A stretch of 64,000 bases of DNA from Bacteroidota bacterium (GTDB lineage Bacteria > Bacteroidota > Bacteroidia > Bacteroidales > JAGONC01): positions 1-64,000 of the forward strand of contig JAPLDP010000033.1 in NCBI GenBank assembly GCA_026391695.1, in the 5' to 3' direction. This document shows positions 53,159 to 62,698 of the stretch, piece after piece; the stretch's first letter is position 1; each line of letters starts with the position of its first letter. The notes beneath the pieces were generated by a model, which searched no databases, was not told where the DNA came from, and saw nothing but the letters and a program-made list of their open reading frames with translations. The translations under genes and the position numbers were made by a program.

Positions 53159-54253
53159 ATGAAAAAGTTCCTGGTTGTTTTAATTTTTGCCTTAATCGTC
53201 AAAGGCGGTTTTGGCAATCCGATCATCGTTTATTTCCCGGATGTTAAGATTTCTGAACTCTATTTTAACGAATCCGGTGAATGGCAGCTCGAAATATCTA
53301 TATATATTCCTCAGGAATTAAGCCTTGATAGAGCCATTGATAGTCTATTTATTGAAAGCAATGCAGGCATTGTAAGAATCAAGCCCTTCCCGATAAATTC
53401 TTATGAGTTCCTGATTGTAATTGATCAGGATGACATTTTTGAACCTTTAGTAATAGATCCCGATCAGGATAATCTGATATTATACTCTTATGTGCAGGGG
53501 ATTGACGAGTTTGGATATTATGGTTATTATGAGATATTTCCGTGGGAATTGAATTTTGGTTACCCTGATTCTAATATACCGGTATTATTGCCTGGACAAT
53601 CAATATGTTATCGTTATATTTCATGGAGTATTTATTATTATAAGGATAACAGCCCCACACTTGGTTTCCCGAATGATACCAGTGATGCTTATGGCTATTT
53701 AAAAGGACGGTTATTTGATATAAATCTGAACGTTGTGACTAGTGGAGATTTTATTTGTTTGGATCGGATTGAGAATCTCACTTTTGATACCTTAACAGGA
53801 TATTTTACAGAGAAAATCTTCGCAAAAAATTATTCTTATCATATTATTCTTCAATCCTTTGGTGGTCATTTCTATTACTTATCCACCAATAACATTCAAA
53901 TCAATATGGAAGTCGATTCAACTGTCGTTCAAGATATCTATTTGCTTGATACGATTGTCGGAGTGCCTGAACCAGCCCCGGAATTTAGCCGGATATCGAT
54001 AATTCCTGCGCCTAATCCCTGCCGTGATGAAACCAATTTCTTTATTAATATACCGGATGACGTTATTTATACTACCGGCTTGGTAACGCTATATGAAAAT
54101 TCCGGTAAGAAAATCAGGTCAGGTACATTTTCAAGACAACAGTCATTAGCATTGCCATTCGACATACACGGCCTCCCGCAGGGCGTCTATTTTTATTCAT
54201 TATCCATTGATAATAAATCTGTTAAATCTGGCCAGTTGCTGGTTGTGCGATAG
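53159..54253 (+). CDS. T9SS type A sorting protein
   Basis: About 364 residues from ATG 53159, which gives a proper signal peptide (MKKFLVVLIFALIVKGGFG) and sits after the promoter at 53097. The middle domains (PIIVYFPDVKISELYFNESGEWQLE ...) look like exported beta-sandwich modules of unknown ligand. The last ~80 residues are a T9SS tail: IIPAPNPCRDETNFFI, YENSGKKIRSG, FDIHGLPQGVYFYSL, GQLLVVR. It is two bases upstream of the next exported protein gene. Confidence 0.82.
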   Translation: MKKFLVVLIFALIVKGGFGNPIIVYFPDVKISELYFNESGEWQLEISIYIPQELSLDRAIDSLFIESNAGIVRIKPFPINSYEFLIVIDQDDIFEPLVIDPDQDNLILYSYVQGIDEFGYYGYYEIFPWELNFGYPDSNIPVLLPGQSICYRYISWSIYYYKDNSPTLGFPNDTSDAYGYLKGRLFDINLNVVTSGDFICLDRIENLTFDTLTGYFTEKIFAKNYSYHIILQSFGGHFYYLSTNNIQINMEVDSTVVQDIYLLDTIVGVPEPAPEFSRISIIPAPNPCRDETNFFINIPDDVIYTTGLVTLYENSGKKIRSGTFSRQQSLALPFDIHGLPQGVYFYSLSIDNKSVKSGQLLVVR

Positions 54254-54255
54254 AT

Positions 54256-54849
54256 ATGAAGATACACTTCAGACTTATTCTTATCCTGATCTTCAAGCTG
54301 TCATTGAAGGTTTCAAGCCAGGAAATTGAGTTCTTCAGGGAGGACCTGACATTTCAACTGGATACAACTTTTTTTACGGTCGACGGCGATTATTATTTCA
54401 GAAATACTTCGTCTCATCCGGAATATATGACTTTCTGGTACCCCATTTCATATCCTGACCGGGATTTCAAACTGGATTCGGCTTTAATTTTCGATTTCAC
54501 GAATAACCAATACCTGAAACCTGCTCAAAGGACAGACTCCGGATTCTTTTTTAAATTGAATTTTTCCGGCAGGGAAATTAAGAAAGTGAAGATCTTCTAC
54601 CGGCAAACGCATAATGGCAGAAATGCAACTTACATTCTGACAACCACAAAATATTGGAAAAAACCTCTTGAAGTAGCAAATTATTCATTGATCACAGATA
54701 AGCGGAGTATTCTTATTGATTCGCTTTCTTATCAGCCCGATAAGTCTTTCATGGCCGGGGATAATGTGATCTTCGAATGGAAAAGAAAAAACCTGATGCC
54801 TGATAAAGATTTTACTTTTTGGTTTCACAGAAACACAGATTATTATTGA
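54256..54849 (+). CDS. exported hypothetical protein
   Basis: A 197-residue protein with a signal peptide (residues 1-21, ending KVSSQ). The mature part is beta-rich (FFTVDGDYYFRN, MTFWYPISYPD, GRNATYILTTTKYW) with no recognisable domain and no T9SS tail. It follows the T9SS gene by two bases and is likely co-expressed, so it may be a periplasmic or surface partner of it. Confidence 0.65.
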   Translation: MKIHFRLILILIFKLSLKVSSQEIEFFREDLTFQLDTTFFTVDGDYYFRNTSSHPEYMTFWYPISYPDRDFKLDSALIFDFTNNQYLKPAQRTDSGFFFKLNFSGREIKKVKIFYRQTHNGRNATYILTTTKYWKKPLEVANYSLITDKRSILIDSLSYQPDKSFMAGDNVIFEWKRKNLMPDKDFTFWFHRNTDYY

Positions 54850-54926
54850 TTACTATTCATTGGTGATAAAGCTTACCGCAAGGATCAATCCGGCTGAGGT
54901 GATCAAATATGAATAGGGCTGCAAAA

Positions 54927-56570
54927 TCAGGTATAAAGAAACCGCTTGATTTTATGCGTAGGAGTTTTTTTGAACGGATCGGGCTGAACAATGACTGTTT
55001 GCAATTGTGAGAATTTATTTACCCTCTTATTAACATATTCGCGTATTTCAATCAGCGACTCCTCTTTTTTTCGCTCCACATAATTCTCTACGTGGTTTTT
55101 CAAGTGGTGGTAGCGCTGTTCAATTTCTTCATGGTTAAAATGGACCAGGGCAACAAGTTTACCTTTTTTTTCCACGACAAGTGATTCATTTACAAGCGGA
55201 AAGTTGTTGATGACCGATTCAATCTCTTCAGGGTAAATATTTTCACCATTTGCGCCTACAATGATGTTTTTTATCCGTCCTTTAATATACAAGTAACCAT
55301 CTTTGTCAAACACTCCCAGGTCACCGGTTTTAAACCATCCATCAGCGGTTATCACCTCTTTGGTAAGGAGTGGTTCCTTGAAATAGCCCATCATCACATT
55401 CGGGCCTTTGGCCCAGATTTCACCTTCAGCGGTGTGTTTGTCAGGATTATTAATTTTCAACTGCACGCCTTCGATAGCGGGACCTGTCGACTCAAGCCTG
55501 ATGGTCTGGGGATTTACACCTGCCAGCAAAGGTGAGGTTTCGGTCAGCCCATATCCGATAGCATAGGGAAACCTGGCTTCGATGAGGAAACTTTCAACGT
55601 TCCTGTCAAGCTTGGCTCCGCCGATGCCAAAAAAATGCAGCTTGCCACCAAAGGTTTTCATGAGTTTCTTGCCGGCAATCCGGTTCATTACCCTTCTGAC
55701 AGAGGGAATTTTATACAAGGCTTTGGAAATCCAACTTTTAGTCAGGGTAGGCAATATTTTGGTCCGGTATATTTTTTCGATGATGAGTGGTACAGTCAGC
55801 ATCACTGTGGGTTTAACAATCTTCAGGGCCGGAAGTAACACTCCCGGTGTGGGTGATTTGCCTATGTAATATATACATGATCCGCCCAGCATCGGAAGAA
55901 TAAGTCCCAGTGTGTTTTCATAAGTGTGGGAAAGAGGAAGGATAGAAAGAAACCGGTCGTTTTCATCGACAGGCTGAACCACTTTTCCTTTTAAAGCATT
56001 GAAGCAGATATTTTTATGCGAAAGCATCACTCCTTTCGACTTACCGGTAGTGCCTGATGTGTAAATGATGGATGCCAGGTCATCATCTTTAACCTGGTAT
56101 TCTCTGGCAGGCTCGGCATCGGGATTAAAGAAAACACCCGAATTTTCAGATTTTTTGACCAAAAAGTCATCAATAATGACTGTGTCTTTTAAAAAGTCGC
56201 TCTTGATGCTGCTAACCTTATCCGATAAACTTTCCGAAACAAAAATAGCCTTCGACTCGGAATGGTTTAGGATGTTCTCGATTTCTCCCGGAAGAAAATC
56301 AGGTAATAAAGGAACAGCAACAGCTCCCATGAATGTAATAGCGTAATAAGTGATACCCCAGTTGGGCATATTCGGGCTGAGGATGGCAACTTTGTCGCCA
56401 GGATTAATGCCTAGTTGCTCCAGAAAAGCTATTAATGCCCGTATGTGGCGGTCAATCTCCTGATAGGTTTTTGGAACTTCACCGACGATAGCCATTGCAT
56501 TGCAGTGACCATATGTCTTCACGGTTTTCTTAAATAACACCGGAAGATTCATCCCTGGTTTTTCATCCAT
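54927..56570 (-). CDS. long-chain acyl-CoA synthetase-like AMP-forming ligase
   Basis: Activates a carboxylic acid (probably a fatty acid) with ATP and CoA through an acyl-adenylate. About 547 residues from ATG 56570. Motifs: ATP loop IIYTSGTTGKSKGVMLSHKN, GYGLTETSP, TADGWFKTGDLG, and the catalytic-lysine region near the C-terminus (KTPTHKIKRF). The -7 element at 56590-56597 fixes this start and rules out the TTG at 56600. It has no signal peptide. Substrate chain length is not readable. Confidence 0.88.
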   Translation of the reverse strand: MDEKPGMNLPVLFKKTVKTYGHCNAMAIVGEVPKTYQEIDRHIRALIAFLEQLGINPGDKVAILSPNMPNWGITYYAITFMGAVAVPLLPDFLPGEIENILNHSESKAIFVSESLSDKVSSIKSDFLKDTVIIDDFLVKKSENSGVFFNPDAEPAREYQVKDDDLASIIYTSGTTGKSKGVMLSHKNICFNALKGKVVQPVDENDRFLSILPLSHTYENTLGLILPMLGGSCIYYIGKSPTPGVLLPALKIVKPTVMLTVPLIIEKIYRTKILPTLTKSWISKALYKIPSVRRVMNRIAGKKLMKTFGGKLHFFGIGGAKLDRNVESFLIEARFPYAIGYGLTETSPLLAGVNPQTIRLESTGPAIEGVQLKINNPDKHTAEGEIWAKGPNVMMGYFKEPLLTKEVITADGWFKTGDLGVFDKDGYLYIKGRIKNIIVGANGENIYPEEIESVINNFPLVNESLVVEKKGKLVALVHFNHEEIEQRYHHLKNHVENYVERKKEESLIEIREYVNKRVNKFSQLQTVIVQPDPFKKTPTHKIKRFLYT

Positions 56571-56589
56571 TGGGAATTTCTTTGAACTG

Positions 56590-56597
56590 CAAAAGTA
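56590..56597 (-). promoter_or_regulatory. -7 promoter element, TACTTTTG
   Basis: Matches TAnnTTTG on the - strand, 19 bases ahead of the acyl-CoA synthetase ATG. Confidence 0.5.
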
Positions 56598-56803
56598 CAA
56601 TTTTATTTCAGTTGACCGAGATTAATTACTAAGCCAGTTTTCCTATTCTTGCCACTCAGTGCCTATACTGTTAAGCTTGGAGATATGTTAATTAATAGTT
56701 TTGGTCAGTCAAGTTAATAACAAAAAATGCCGGTCTATGTAAAACTTTTCTATTTTAGTGCCTGCTAAAAGAAATTACACAGTATTGCAAAAATAGCGAG
56801 CCA

Positions 56804-56932
56804 ATGTTCATTCAGGTCGATAGCAACCGGTTTACTGATCATAAGGGTGATATGTATGATTCTGAGGCTAAGTATAATTATCTTCTTGGTGAAGTGATTG
56901 ACATTAAACATTATAATGATGAAATCGTTTGA
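56804..56932 (+). CDS. small acidic ORF overlapping the next gene
   Basis: A 42-codon frame from ATG (MFIQVDSNRFTDHKGDMYDS...) with natural-looking composition. It overlaps the start of the cobalamin-reactivation-like gene by 17 bases, so it could be a coupled leader. No family resemblance. Not proven to be translated. Confidence 0.3.
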   Translation: MFIQVDSNRFTDHKGDMYDSEAKYNYLLGEVIDIKHYNDEIV

Positions 56933-57605
56933 ATTCTCATTTGAGGAATTACAGATTGGAACAGCAGATATAGAACAAATGCTGGGTTATGACCCCGGCT
57001 TTACTCCAATGCCAATCACTGAGACGATTAATGATGTGATAAAAGATGCTGCCTCACACAGTTCAATAAAAGGAGGATATTTGATTTTCGATGATGTCGT
57101 GTTAAATAAAGAACATCATACCCTGACTGTGAGGGATATGGTGTTTGATATACAAAAAAATGTCTATCAGAATATCAGACAATCGACACAGGTTGCTTTT
57201 TTTCTTTGTACAGCCGGTAAAGGAATGTCCGACTGGTCAAAGTCGCTGATGAATGATGGCCAGATATTGAAAGGATATATTGTGGATGTCCTGGGAACCA
57301 TTATCGTAGAATCGGCCATGATCAGCATCCATATTCACTTGAAGAAAGCGATGGAGGTAGAGGGTTTGAATCTCACCAATCGTTATAACCCCGGTTACTG
57401 CGGATGGAATGTGCTGGAACGATATAAACTATTTTCTTTTTTCCCAGAAAGATTCTGTGGTATTACCCTGAGCAATAATGGCTTTATGAATCCGCCTAAA
57501 TCCGTGAGCGGCATCATCGGTATTGGGGAACGCGTGAAATATAATCCTTATGATTGTGGTTTATGTAAAATGAAAAATTGTATGTATAGAACCTATAAGG
57601 AATAA
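56916..57605 (+). CDS. methionine synthase activation-domain-like protein (B12-related)
   Basis: About 229 residues, resembling the stand-alone MetH reactivation domain (PF02965): RYNPGYCGWNVLERYKLF, followed by GITLSNNGFMNPPKSVSGIIGIG, the family's cobalamin-contacting loop. In MetH this domain binds SAM to reductively methylate cob(II)alamin. The C-terminus has a CxxCxxxxC motif (CGLCKMKNCMY) that might hold a metal or Fe-S cluster. Two ATGs (56916 and 56919) are possible. It probably serves a corrinoid protein elsewhere in the genome. Confidence 0.78.
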   Translation: MMKSFEFSFEELQIGTADIEQMLGYDPGFTPMPITETINDVIKDAASHSSIKGGYLIFDDVVLNKEHHTLTVRDMVFDIQKNVYQNIRQSTQVAFFLCTAGKGMSDWSKSLMNDGQILKGYIVDVLGTIIVESAMISIHIHLKKAMEVEGLNLTNRYNPGYCGWNVLERYKLFSFFPERFCGITLSNNGFMNPPKSVSGIIGIGERVKYNPYDCGLCKMKNCMYRTYKE

Positions 57606-57681
57606 ACATTAGAATAAACGTGACTTTATTCTGTTCTTTCTTGAGATATTGGAAACCACAGATTTACAATAAAATCAAATT

Positions 57682-59007
57682 ATGAAGCGCGCATTGCTGA
57701 TTTACACTTTTATCGCAGCCCTTGGAGGATTGCTTTTTGGTTTCGACACAGCTGTTATCAACGGCGCATTACCTTTTTTTACAACGCATTTCGGGCTCAC
57801 GGAAGCCATGAAGGGGTGGGCTGTCAGTTCGGCACTCATCGGATGCATTATGGGTGCCTTATTTATCGGACGGCCCGGTGATATTTTCGGAAGGAGATAT
57901 ATGTTACGGATCCTGGCTGTTTTATTTCTTATCTCAGCCATCGGAACAGGGCTTGCCAATAACCTGACGGTTTTTGTCATTTTCCGATTTATTGGCGGAC
58001 TGGCTATTGGCGGATCATCCGTGCTCTCACCCATGTATATATCGGAGATAGCTCCTCCTCATCAGAGGGGGCGGCTGGCCATCACGTTTCAGCTGGCTAT
58101 TGTCATCGGTATCCTTGTGGCTTTCTTTTCGGATTATCTGTTATTGAACACAGGACCAAATAACTGGAGATGGATGTTCCTTGCAGGAGCAGTACCTGCC
58201 ATAGCCTTTTTTATCCTGTTATTTTTTGTCAGCCGCAGCCCCAGGTGGCTGGTTAAAACAGGCAGGATCGAAGAAGCCCGGAGAGTTTTGAAAGAAGTGA
58301 ATGCTGAAGCCGATTGTGAACGAACCATTAGTGAAATACACGATTCGATCAATAGCGAGGTAATGAATAAAAGCATCTACCTCTTTAAAAAACCCTATCT
58401 GAAGCTTATACTCATCGGCATTGCCGTGGGCATGTTCAATCAGTTCACCGGTATAAACATCATCATGTATTATGCAACGGATATCTTCCGGTCGGCCGGC
58501 TTCTCAACAGGTTCAGCCATCGGTCAAACCGTACTCATAGGATGTACCAACCTGATATTTACTCTTGTTGCGATGACCATCATCGATAGGATCGGACGAA
58601 AAAAGCTCTTGCTGACCGGTGCTATCGGCATGGCCATCTTCCTTGGTTTATTCTCATATGCTTTCATTTCCGGTAATATCGGTGGATATCTGCTGCTCAT
58701 CATGCTGATCGGTTTCATCGGGTTCTTTGCCGCCTCACAGGGCGCAGTCATCTGGGTGCTGCTCTCCGAGATGTTCCCCAATAACATCAGGGCACGGGGA
58801 TCAGCTATCGGCTCATTCTCGCATTGGTTCTTTAATGCGCTGCTAACTTTCCTTTTCCCCGTCATAGCAGGTACTATTGGGACAGGCGTTGTTTTTATAT
58901 TTTATGCTGTGGCCACTCTGGTGAGCTTCTTCTTCTTTAAAAAATTCCTTGTCGAAACCAAGGGGAAATCTCTTGAAGAACTGGAGAGGGTGGTCATAAA
59001 TAAATGA
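57682..59007 (+). CDS. MFS sugar transporter (sugar porter family)
   Basis: 441 residues, twelve membrane segments, inner membrane. Sugar porter signatures are the start LGGLLFGFDTAVINGALPFF, the loop GRPGDIFGRRYMLR, RSPRWLVKTGRIEEAR, QFTGINIIMYYATDIF and the C-terminal VETKGKSLEELE (PETKG-like). These place it with xylose/glucose/galactose-proton symporters. Exact sugar unknown. It stands alone between the B12-like gene and DUF4159. Confidence 0.92.
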   Translation: MKRALLIYTFIAALGGLLFGFDTAVINGALPFFTTHFGLTEAMKGWAVSSALIGCIMGALFIGRPGDIFGRRYMLRILAVLFLISAIGTGLANNLTVFVIFRFIGGLAIGGSSVLSPMYISEIAPPHQRGRLAITFQLAIVIGILVAFFSDYLLLNTGPNNWRWMFLAGAVPAIAFFILLFFVSRSPRWLVKTGRIEEARRVLKEVNAEADCERTISEIHDSINSEVMNKSIYLFKKPYLKLILIGIAVGMFNQFTGINIIMYYATDIFRSAGFSTGSAIGQTVLIGCTNLIFTLVAMTIIDRIGRKKLLLTGAIGMAIFLGLFSYAFISGNIGGYLLLIMLIGFIGFFAASQGAVIWVLLSEMFPNNIRARGSAIGSFSHWFFNALLTFLFPVIAGTIGTGVVFIFYAVATLVSFFFFKKFLVETKGKSLEELERVVINK

Positions 59008-59048
59008 CCTGTTTAAAAACCTGTATCAAAAGCCTTGCAAATAATCTG

Positions 59049-59056
59049 TAACTTTG
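59049..59056 (+). promoter_or_regulatory. -7 promoter element, TAACTTTG
   Basis: Matches TAnnTTTG and lies just ahead of the 20-bp tandem repeat, so the repeat would be in the mRNA leader of the DUF4159 gene. Confidence 0.45.
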
Positions 59057-59060
59057 CGCC

Positions 59061-59127
59061 CTTTGCGCCTCTTTTGCGTCCTTTGCGCCTCTTTTGCGTC
59101 CTCTGCGCCTCCTTTGCGTCCTTTGCG
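59061..59127 (+). repeat. 20-bp tandem repeat CTTTGCGCCTCTTTTGCGTC
   Basis: Three full units and the start of a fourth (the third has two substitutions). It lies between the promoter element and the start codon of the DUF4159 gene. Confidence 0.85.
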
Positions 59128-59142
59128 GTTAAACTTAGAAAA

Positions 59143-59799
59143 ATGAAATACCAGTTCTTAATCATAATAGCAGCTTTTTTCGGATTCACAAGCCTCGTCG
59201 CCCAGCCATCAATTCAAATAGCCCTTCTGAAATACAAAGGCGGCGGCGACTGGTACGCCAATCCCACATCCCTGACCAATCTCATTGACTTTTGCAATAA
59301 AAATCTTGGCACACGGATTAACGGCGACTATGCCACCGTGGAGCCCGGTGACCCGGATATCTTTAACTACCCCTTTATCCATATGACCGGCCATGGAAAT
59401 GTCGTCTTTACTGAGGAAGAAGCCCGGAACCTTAGAAAGTACCTTATCGCAGGGGGTTTCTTGCACATTGATGACAACTACGGCCTTGATCAGTACATCC
59501 GCCCTCAGATTAAAAAGATATTCCCGGAACTGGATATCGTTGAGCTGCCATTTGATTTCCCTATTTATCACCAGAAGTTCGAATTTAAAAACGGGTTGCC
59601 AAAAATTCATGAGCATGATGGCAAGCCCCCGCAGGGTTTCGGACTGATATGGGAAGGACGGCTGGTGTGCTTTTATACCTATGAATGCGACCTTGGCGAT
59701 GGATGGGAAGACCAGGCTGTCCATAAGGACTCGGAAGAGACACGCCTGAAAGCGCTTCAGATGGGAGCCAATATCATACAGTATGTGTTTATGCAGTAG
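59143..59799 (+). CDS. DUF4159 domain exported protein
   Basis: About 218 residues from ATG 59143, which begins a clear signal peptide (MKYQFLIIIAAFFGFTSLVAQ); earlier frames run through the tandem repeat. The DUF4159 domain (flavodoxin-like, ThuA-related) has FIHMTGHGNVVFTEEEARNLRKYL, FLHIDDNYGLDQY and GIWEGRLVCFYTYECDLGDGW-like segments. In other bacteria DUF4159 proteins lie near DUF58/VWA genes; a DUF58 gene is 3 kb away here on the other strand. Confidence 0.85.
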   Translation: MKYQFLIIIAAFFGFTSLVAQPSIQIALLKYKGGGDWYANPTSLTNLIDFCNKNLGTRINGDYATVEPGDPDIFNYPFIHMTGHGNVVFTEEEARNLRKYLIAGGFLHIDDNYGLDQYIRPQIKKIFPELDIVELPFDFPIYHQKFEFKNGLPKIHEHDGKPPQGFGLIWEGRLVCFYTYECDLGDGWEDQAVHKDSEETRLKALQMGANIIQYVFMQ

Positions 59800-59834
59800 A
59801 ATTGATTACCGAACTAATAGCGAGGTGCGAATGG

Positions 59835-62474
59835 TCATTTCCTCCTCAGCATCGCCAACTGATCCTCTACCACCCTGATCTTTGCCTCGGCATCGGCTTT
59901 TTTCTTTAGCTCCATGTCAACAACATTCTTCGGTGCGCCGGCTACGAAACGCTCATTGCCAAGCTTTTTCATCACTGTATTCAGAAAGCCCTGCATATAC
60001 GCTAATTCATCCTCCAGCTTTTTGATCTCTGCCTCAACATCCACCGAGCTGGTCAGAGGAATATAGAACTCTGTGGAACGGACCATAAAGGTCAATGCAT
60101 GCTCAACTTTTTCATCCACATAATTTACCCCTGACAAATTGCATAATTTGACAGCGACACTGTCGAACGTTGTATCGGGCTCTTCGTCGAAATTCTTTTT
60201 AACCGACAATTCTATTGCTTCTCTTACAGGAATATTCTTTTCTTTACGGACGTTCCGGATCGCGACGATCACATCTTTCGCAAAGTCAAATTTCATGAGG
60301 GTTTTGTGACTGTACCTCTTTTTCTCAGGCATCCGCGATATGATGATGCACTCCTTCTGCTTCCTCTCACGTAACATGTGCCATATCTCCTCGGTGATAA
60401 AGGGCATGAAGGGATGTAACAGTTGCATGAGCTTCTCAAAGAAGGCGACAGTAACATTAAAAGTAACCTTATCGATGGCTTTGCCATATTCCGGCTTGAT
60501 CATCTCCAGATACCAAGAGCAGAAGTCATCCCATATAAGTTTGTACACCGACATCAGAGCTTCCGAAATCCGGTATTTCCGGTACTGTTCGTCAATGATC
60601 CCGATGGACTCATTCAGGCGCGCTTCAAACCAGGCTATTGAAATCCTGGAGGATTGTGGTTGTTTAATTTGTTCGTCAACCGTCCATCCTTTCAACAGCC
60701 GTAAGGCATTCCATATCTTATTGCTGAAATTACGTCCCTGTTCGCACAGCACCTCATCAAAGGGCAGGTCGTTGCCTGCAGGTGAGGTGAACAGCATGCC
60801 GACGCGCACGCCATCGGCGCCATATTTGCCCATCAGTTCAATGGGGTCGGGTGAGTTACCCAGCGACTTCGACATCTTGCGGCCAAGCTTATCACGCACG
60901 ATGCCGGTGAGGTAGACATTATGGAAGGGTATATCTTTCCGGTATTCCAATCCTGCCATGATCATGCGTGCCACCCAGAAGAAGAGTATTTCCGGCGCGG
61001 TGACGAGTTCATTTGTCGGATAATAATATTTAATGTCAGGATTGTCAGGGTACCGTATGCCATCAAAAACCGAAATGGGCCACAACCACGATGAAAACCA
61101 TGTATCGAGTACATCTTCATCCTGCTTTAAATCGTCAATCTTCAATCCGTTAATCTTGAATCGTTCTTTCGCTATCCTGTAAGCTTCTTCCCTGTTAATA
61201 GCAACCACGACCTCCCTGTTGGGCAGATACCATGCCGGTATTCTGTGCCCCCACCATAACTGCCGTGATATGCACCAGTCACGGACATTCTCCATCCAGT
61301 GACGGTATGTATTTTTAAACTTGGCAGGATGGAATTTCACCACGTCGTTGTTGACCACATCAAGGGCAGGTTTTGCCAGTGCCGGCATTTTAAGGAACCA
61401 CTGCAGCGACAGCTTGGGTTCAATGGCAGCATCCGTTCTTTCAGAATATCCAACTTTGTTCACATAGTCTTCGATCTTGACCATGTAACCTTTCTCAGCC
61501 AGTTCCGCCGAGATCTTTTCCCGAACGTCAAAGCGATCTCCTCCGACATACAAAAGTGCCGCAGGGCTCAGGGTACCGTCATCATTAAAGATGTCGATAG
61601 TTTCGAGATTATATTTCAGCCCGATGGTATAGTCGTTAATGTCGTGTGCCGGTGTGATCTTCAGGCATCCGGTGCCAAATTCCATGTCGACATAATCATC
61701 AAATATGACCGGAATGGAGCGGTTTATGAGTGGAACAAGAACACGTTTGCCGGCCAAGCGTTTATACCGTTTATCTGCAGGATTCATGCATACTGCCGTG
61801 TCACCAAGTATAGTCTCAGGACGTGTGGTGGCAATGGTGACCCATCCATCATCCGTTCCTTCGATCTTGTAACGTACATAATACAATTTGGAATTCACCT
61901 CTTTATAGATGACCTCTTCATCCGACAGGGCTGTCAGCGCTTTGGGATCCCAGTTGACCATGCGGACACCACGGTACACCAATCCTTTGTCATACAGGTC
62001 AATGAACACCTGGATGACAGACTCATACATGCCTTCATCCATGGTAAAACGCGTCCTGGACCAGTCGCAGGAAGCGCCAAGCTTCTTAAGTTGCTCCAGG
62101 ATAATACCGCCATGCTTTTCCTTCCACTCCCATGCATGCCGCAGGAATTCCTCTCGTGTGATGGATGACTTGTCAATGCCGGCTTCACTGAGCTTAGCCA
62201 CAACCTTTGCCTCGGTAGCAATGGAGGCATGGTCGGTGCCCGGGAGCCATAATGCATTTTTCCCCTGCATCCTGGCACGACGGACTAAAATATCCTGAAT
62301 CGTATTATTCAGGATGTGACCCATATGCAGTACGCCTGTCACATTCGGTGGAGGTATCACAATGGTATACGGTTCCCTCTCATCAGGAACGGACCTGAAA
62401 AATCCATTTTCCATCCAGTATGCATACCATTTGTCTTCAGTGTGGGATGGATCGTATTTCGGCGGAATCAGCAT
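59835..62474 (-). CDS. valS: valyl-tRNA synthetase
   Basis: Class I aminoacyl-tRNA synthetase charging tRNA-Val; 879 residues. HMGH (residues 50-53, in [15 protein letters not shown]) is the HIGH motif, and KMSKS is near residue 532. The CP1 editing domain has [16 protein letters not shown] and [17 protein letters not shown], the anticodon-binding domain follows KMSKS, and a C-terminal coiled coil (about 820-879) is present as in ValS. The -7 element at 62536 lies 62 bases upstream of the ATG. Confidence 0.97.
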   Translation of the reverse strand: MLIPPKYDPSHTEDKWYAYWMENGFFRSVPDEREPYTIVIPPPNVTGVLHMGHILNNTIQDILVRRARMQGKNALWLPGTDHASIATEAKVVAKLSEAGIDKSSITREEFLRHAWEWKEKHGGIILEQLKKLGASCDWSRTRFTMDEGMYESVIQVFIDLYDKGLVYRGVRMVNWDPKALTALSDEEVIYKEVNSKLYYVRYKIEGTDDGWVTIATTRPETILGDTAVCMNPADKRYKRLAGKRVLVPLINRSIPVIFDDYVDMEFGTGCLKITPAHDINDYTIGLKYNLETIDIFNDDGTLSPAALLYVGGDRFDVREKISAELAEKGYMVKIEDYVNKVGYSERTDAAIEPKLSLQWFLKMPALAKPALDVVNNDVVKFHPAKFKNTYRHWMENVRDWCISRQLWWGHRIPAWYLPNREVVVAINREEAYRIAKERFKINGLKIDDLKQDEDVLDTWFSSWLWPISVFDGIRYPDNPDIKYYYPTNELVTAPEILFFWVARMIMAGLEYRKDIPFHNVYLTGIVRDKLGRKMSKSLGNSPDPIELMGKYGADGVRVGMLFTSPAGNDLPFDEVLCEQGRNFSNKIWNALRLLKGWTVDEQIKQPQSSRISIAWFEARLNESIGIIDEQYRKYRISEALMSVYKLIWDDFCSWYLEMIKPEYGKAIDKVTFNVTVAFFEKLMQLLHPFMPFITEEIWHMLRERKQKECIIISRMPEKKRYSHKTLMKFDFAKDVIVAIRNVRKEKNIPVREAIELSVKKNFDEEPDTTFDSVAVKLCNLSGVNYVDEKVEHALTFMVRSTEFYIPLTSSVDVEAEIKKLEDELAYMQGFLNTVMKKLGNERFVAGAPKNVVDMELKKKADAEAKIRVVEDQLAMLRRK

Positions 62475-62535
62475 GAATGATTTTCAATTAACAATGATCA
62501 AGGATCAATGATCAATATTTAAATAATAGAAAGGG

Positions 62536-62543
62536 CAAATGTA
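62536..62543 (-). promoter_or_regulatory. -7 promoter element, TACATTTG
   Basis: Matches TAnnTTTG on the - strand upstream of valS; no clear -33 element. Confidence 0.45.
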
Positions 62544-62565
62544 GTAAAAAACCAGATAAATATAA

Positions 62566-62697
62566 TCCCCACTGCGTCGGGATTTCGCTTCGCTCAACCT
62601 GTAACCTGCAACTTGCAACCTATGATCCCGACTGCGTAGGGATTTCGCTCGGCTTCGCCTCGCTCAACCTGCAACCTGTAACCTGAGCCTGCAACCC
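62566..62697 (+). repeat. tandem copies E and F of the dispersed repeat with GTTGCAG-type heptamers
   Basis: Copy E (62566-62597, shortened) and copy F (62626-62667) of the TCCCGAC...GGGATTTCGCT family, each followed by CAACCTG/TAACCTG heptamers like those at 11813. The two repeat types are joined here into one composite. It fills the valS-DUF58 gap. Confidence 0.75.
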
Positions 62698-62698
62698 A

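Noticed and set aside
61299-62168. 289-codon open frame on the + strand
   Set aside because: It is antisense to valS and shows no family motifs.
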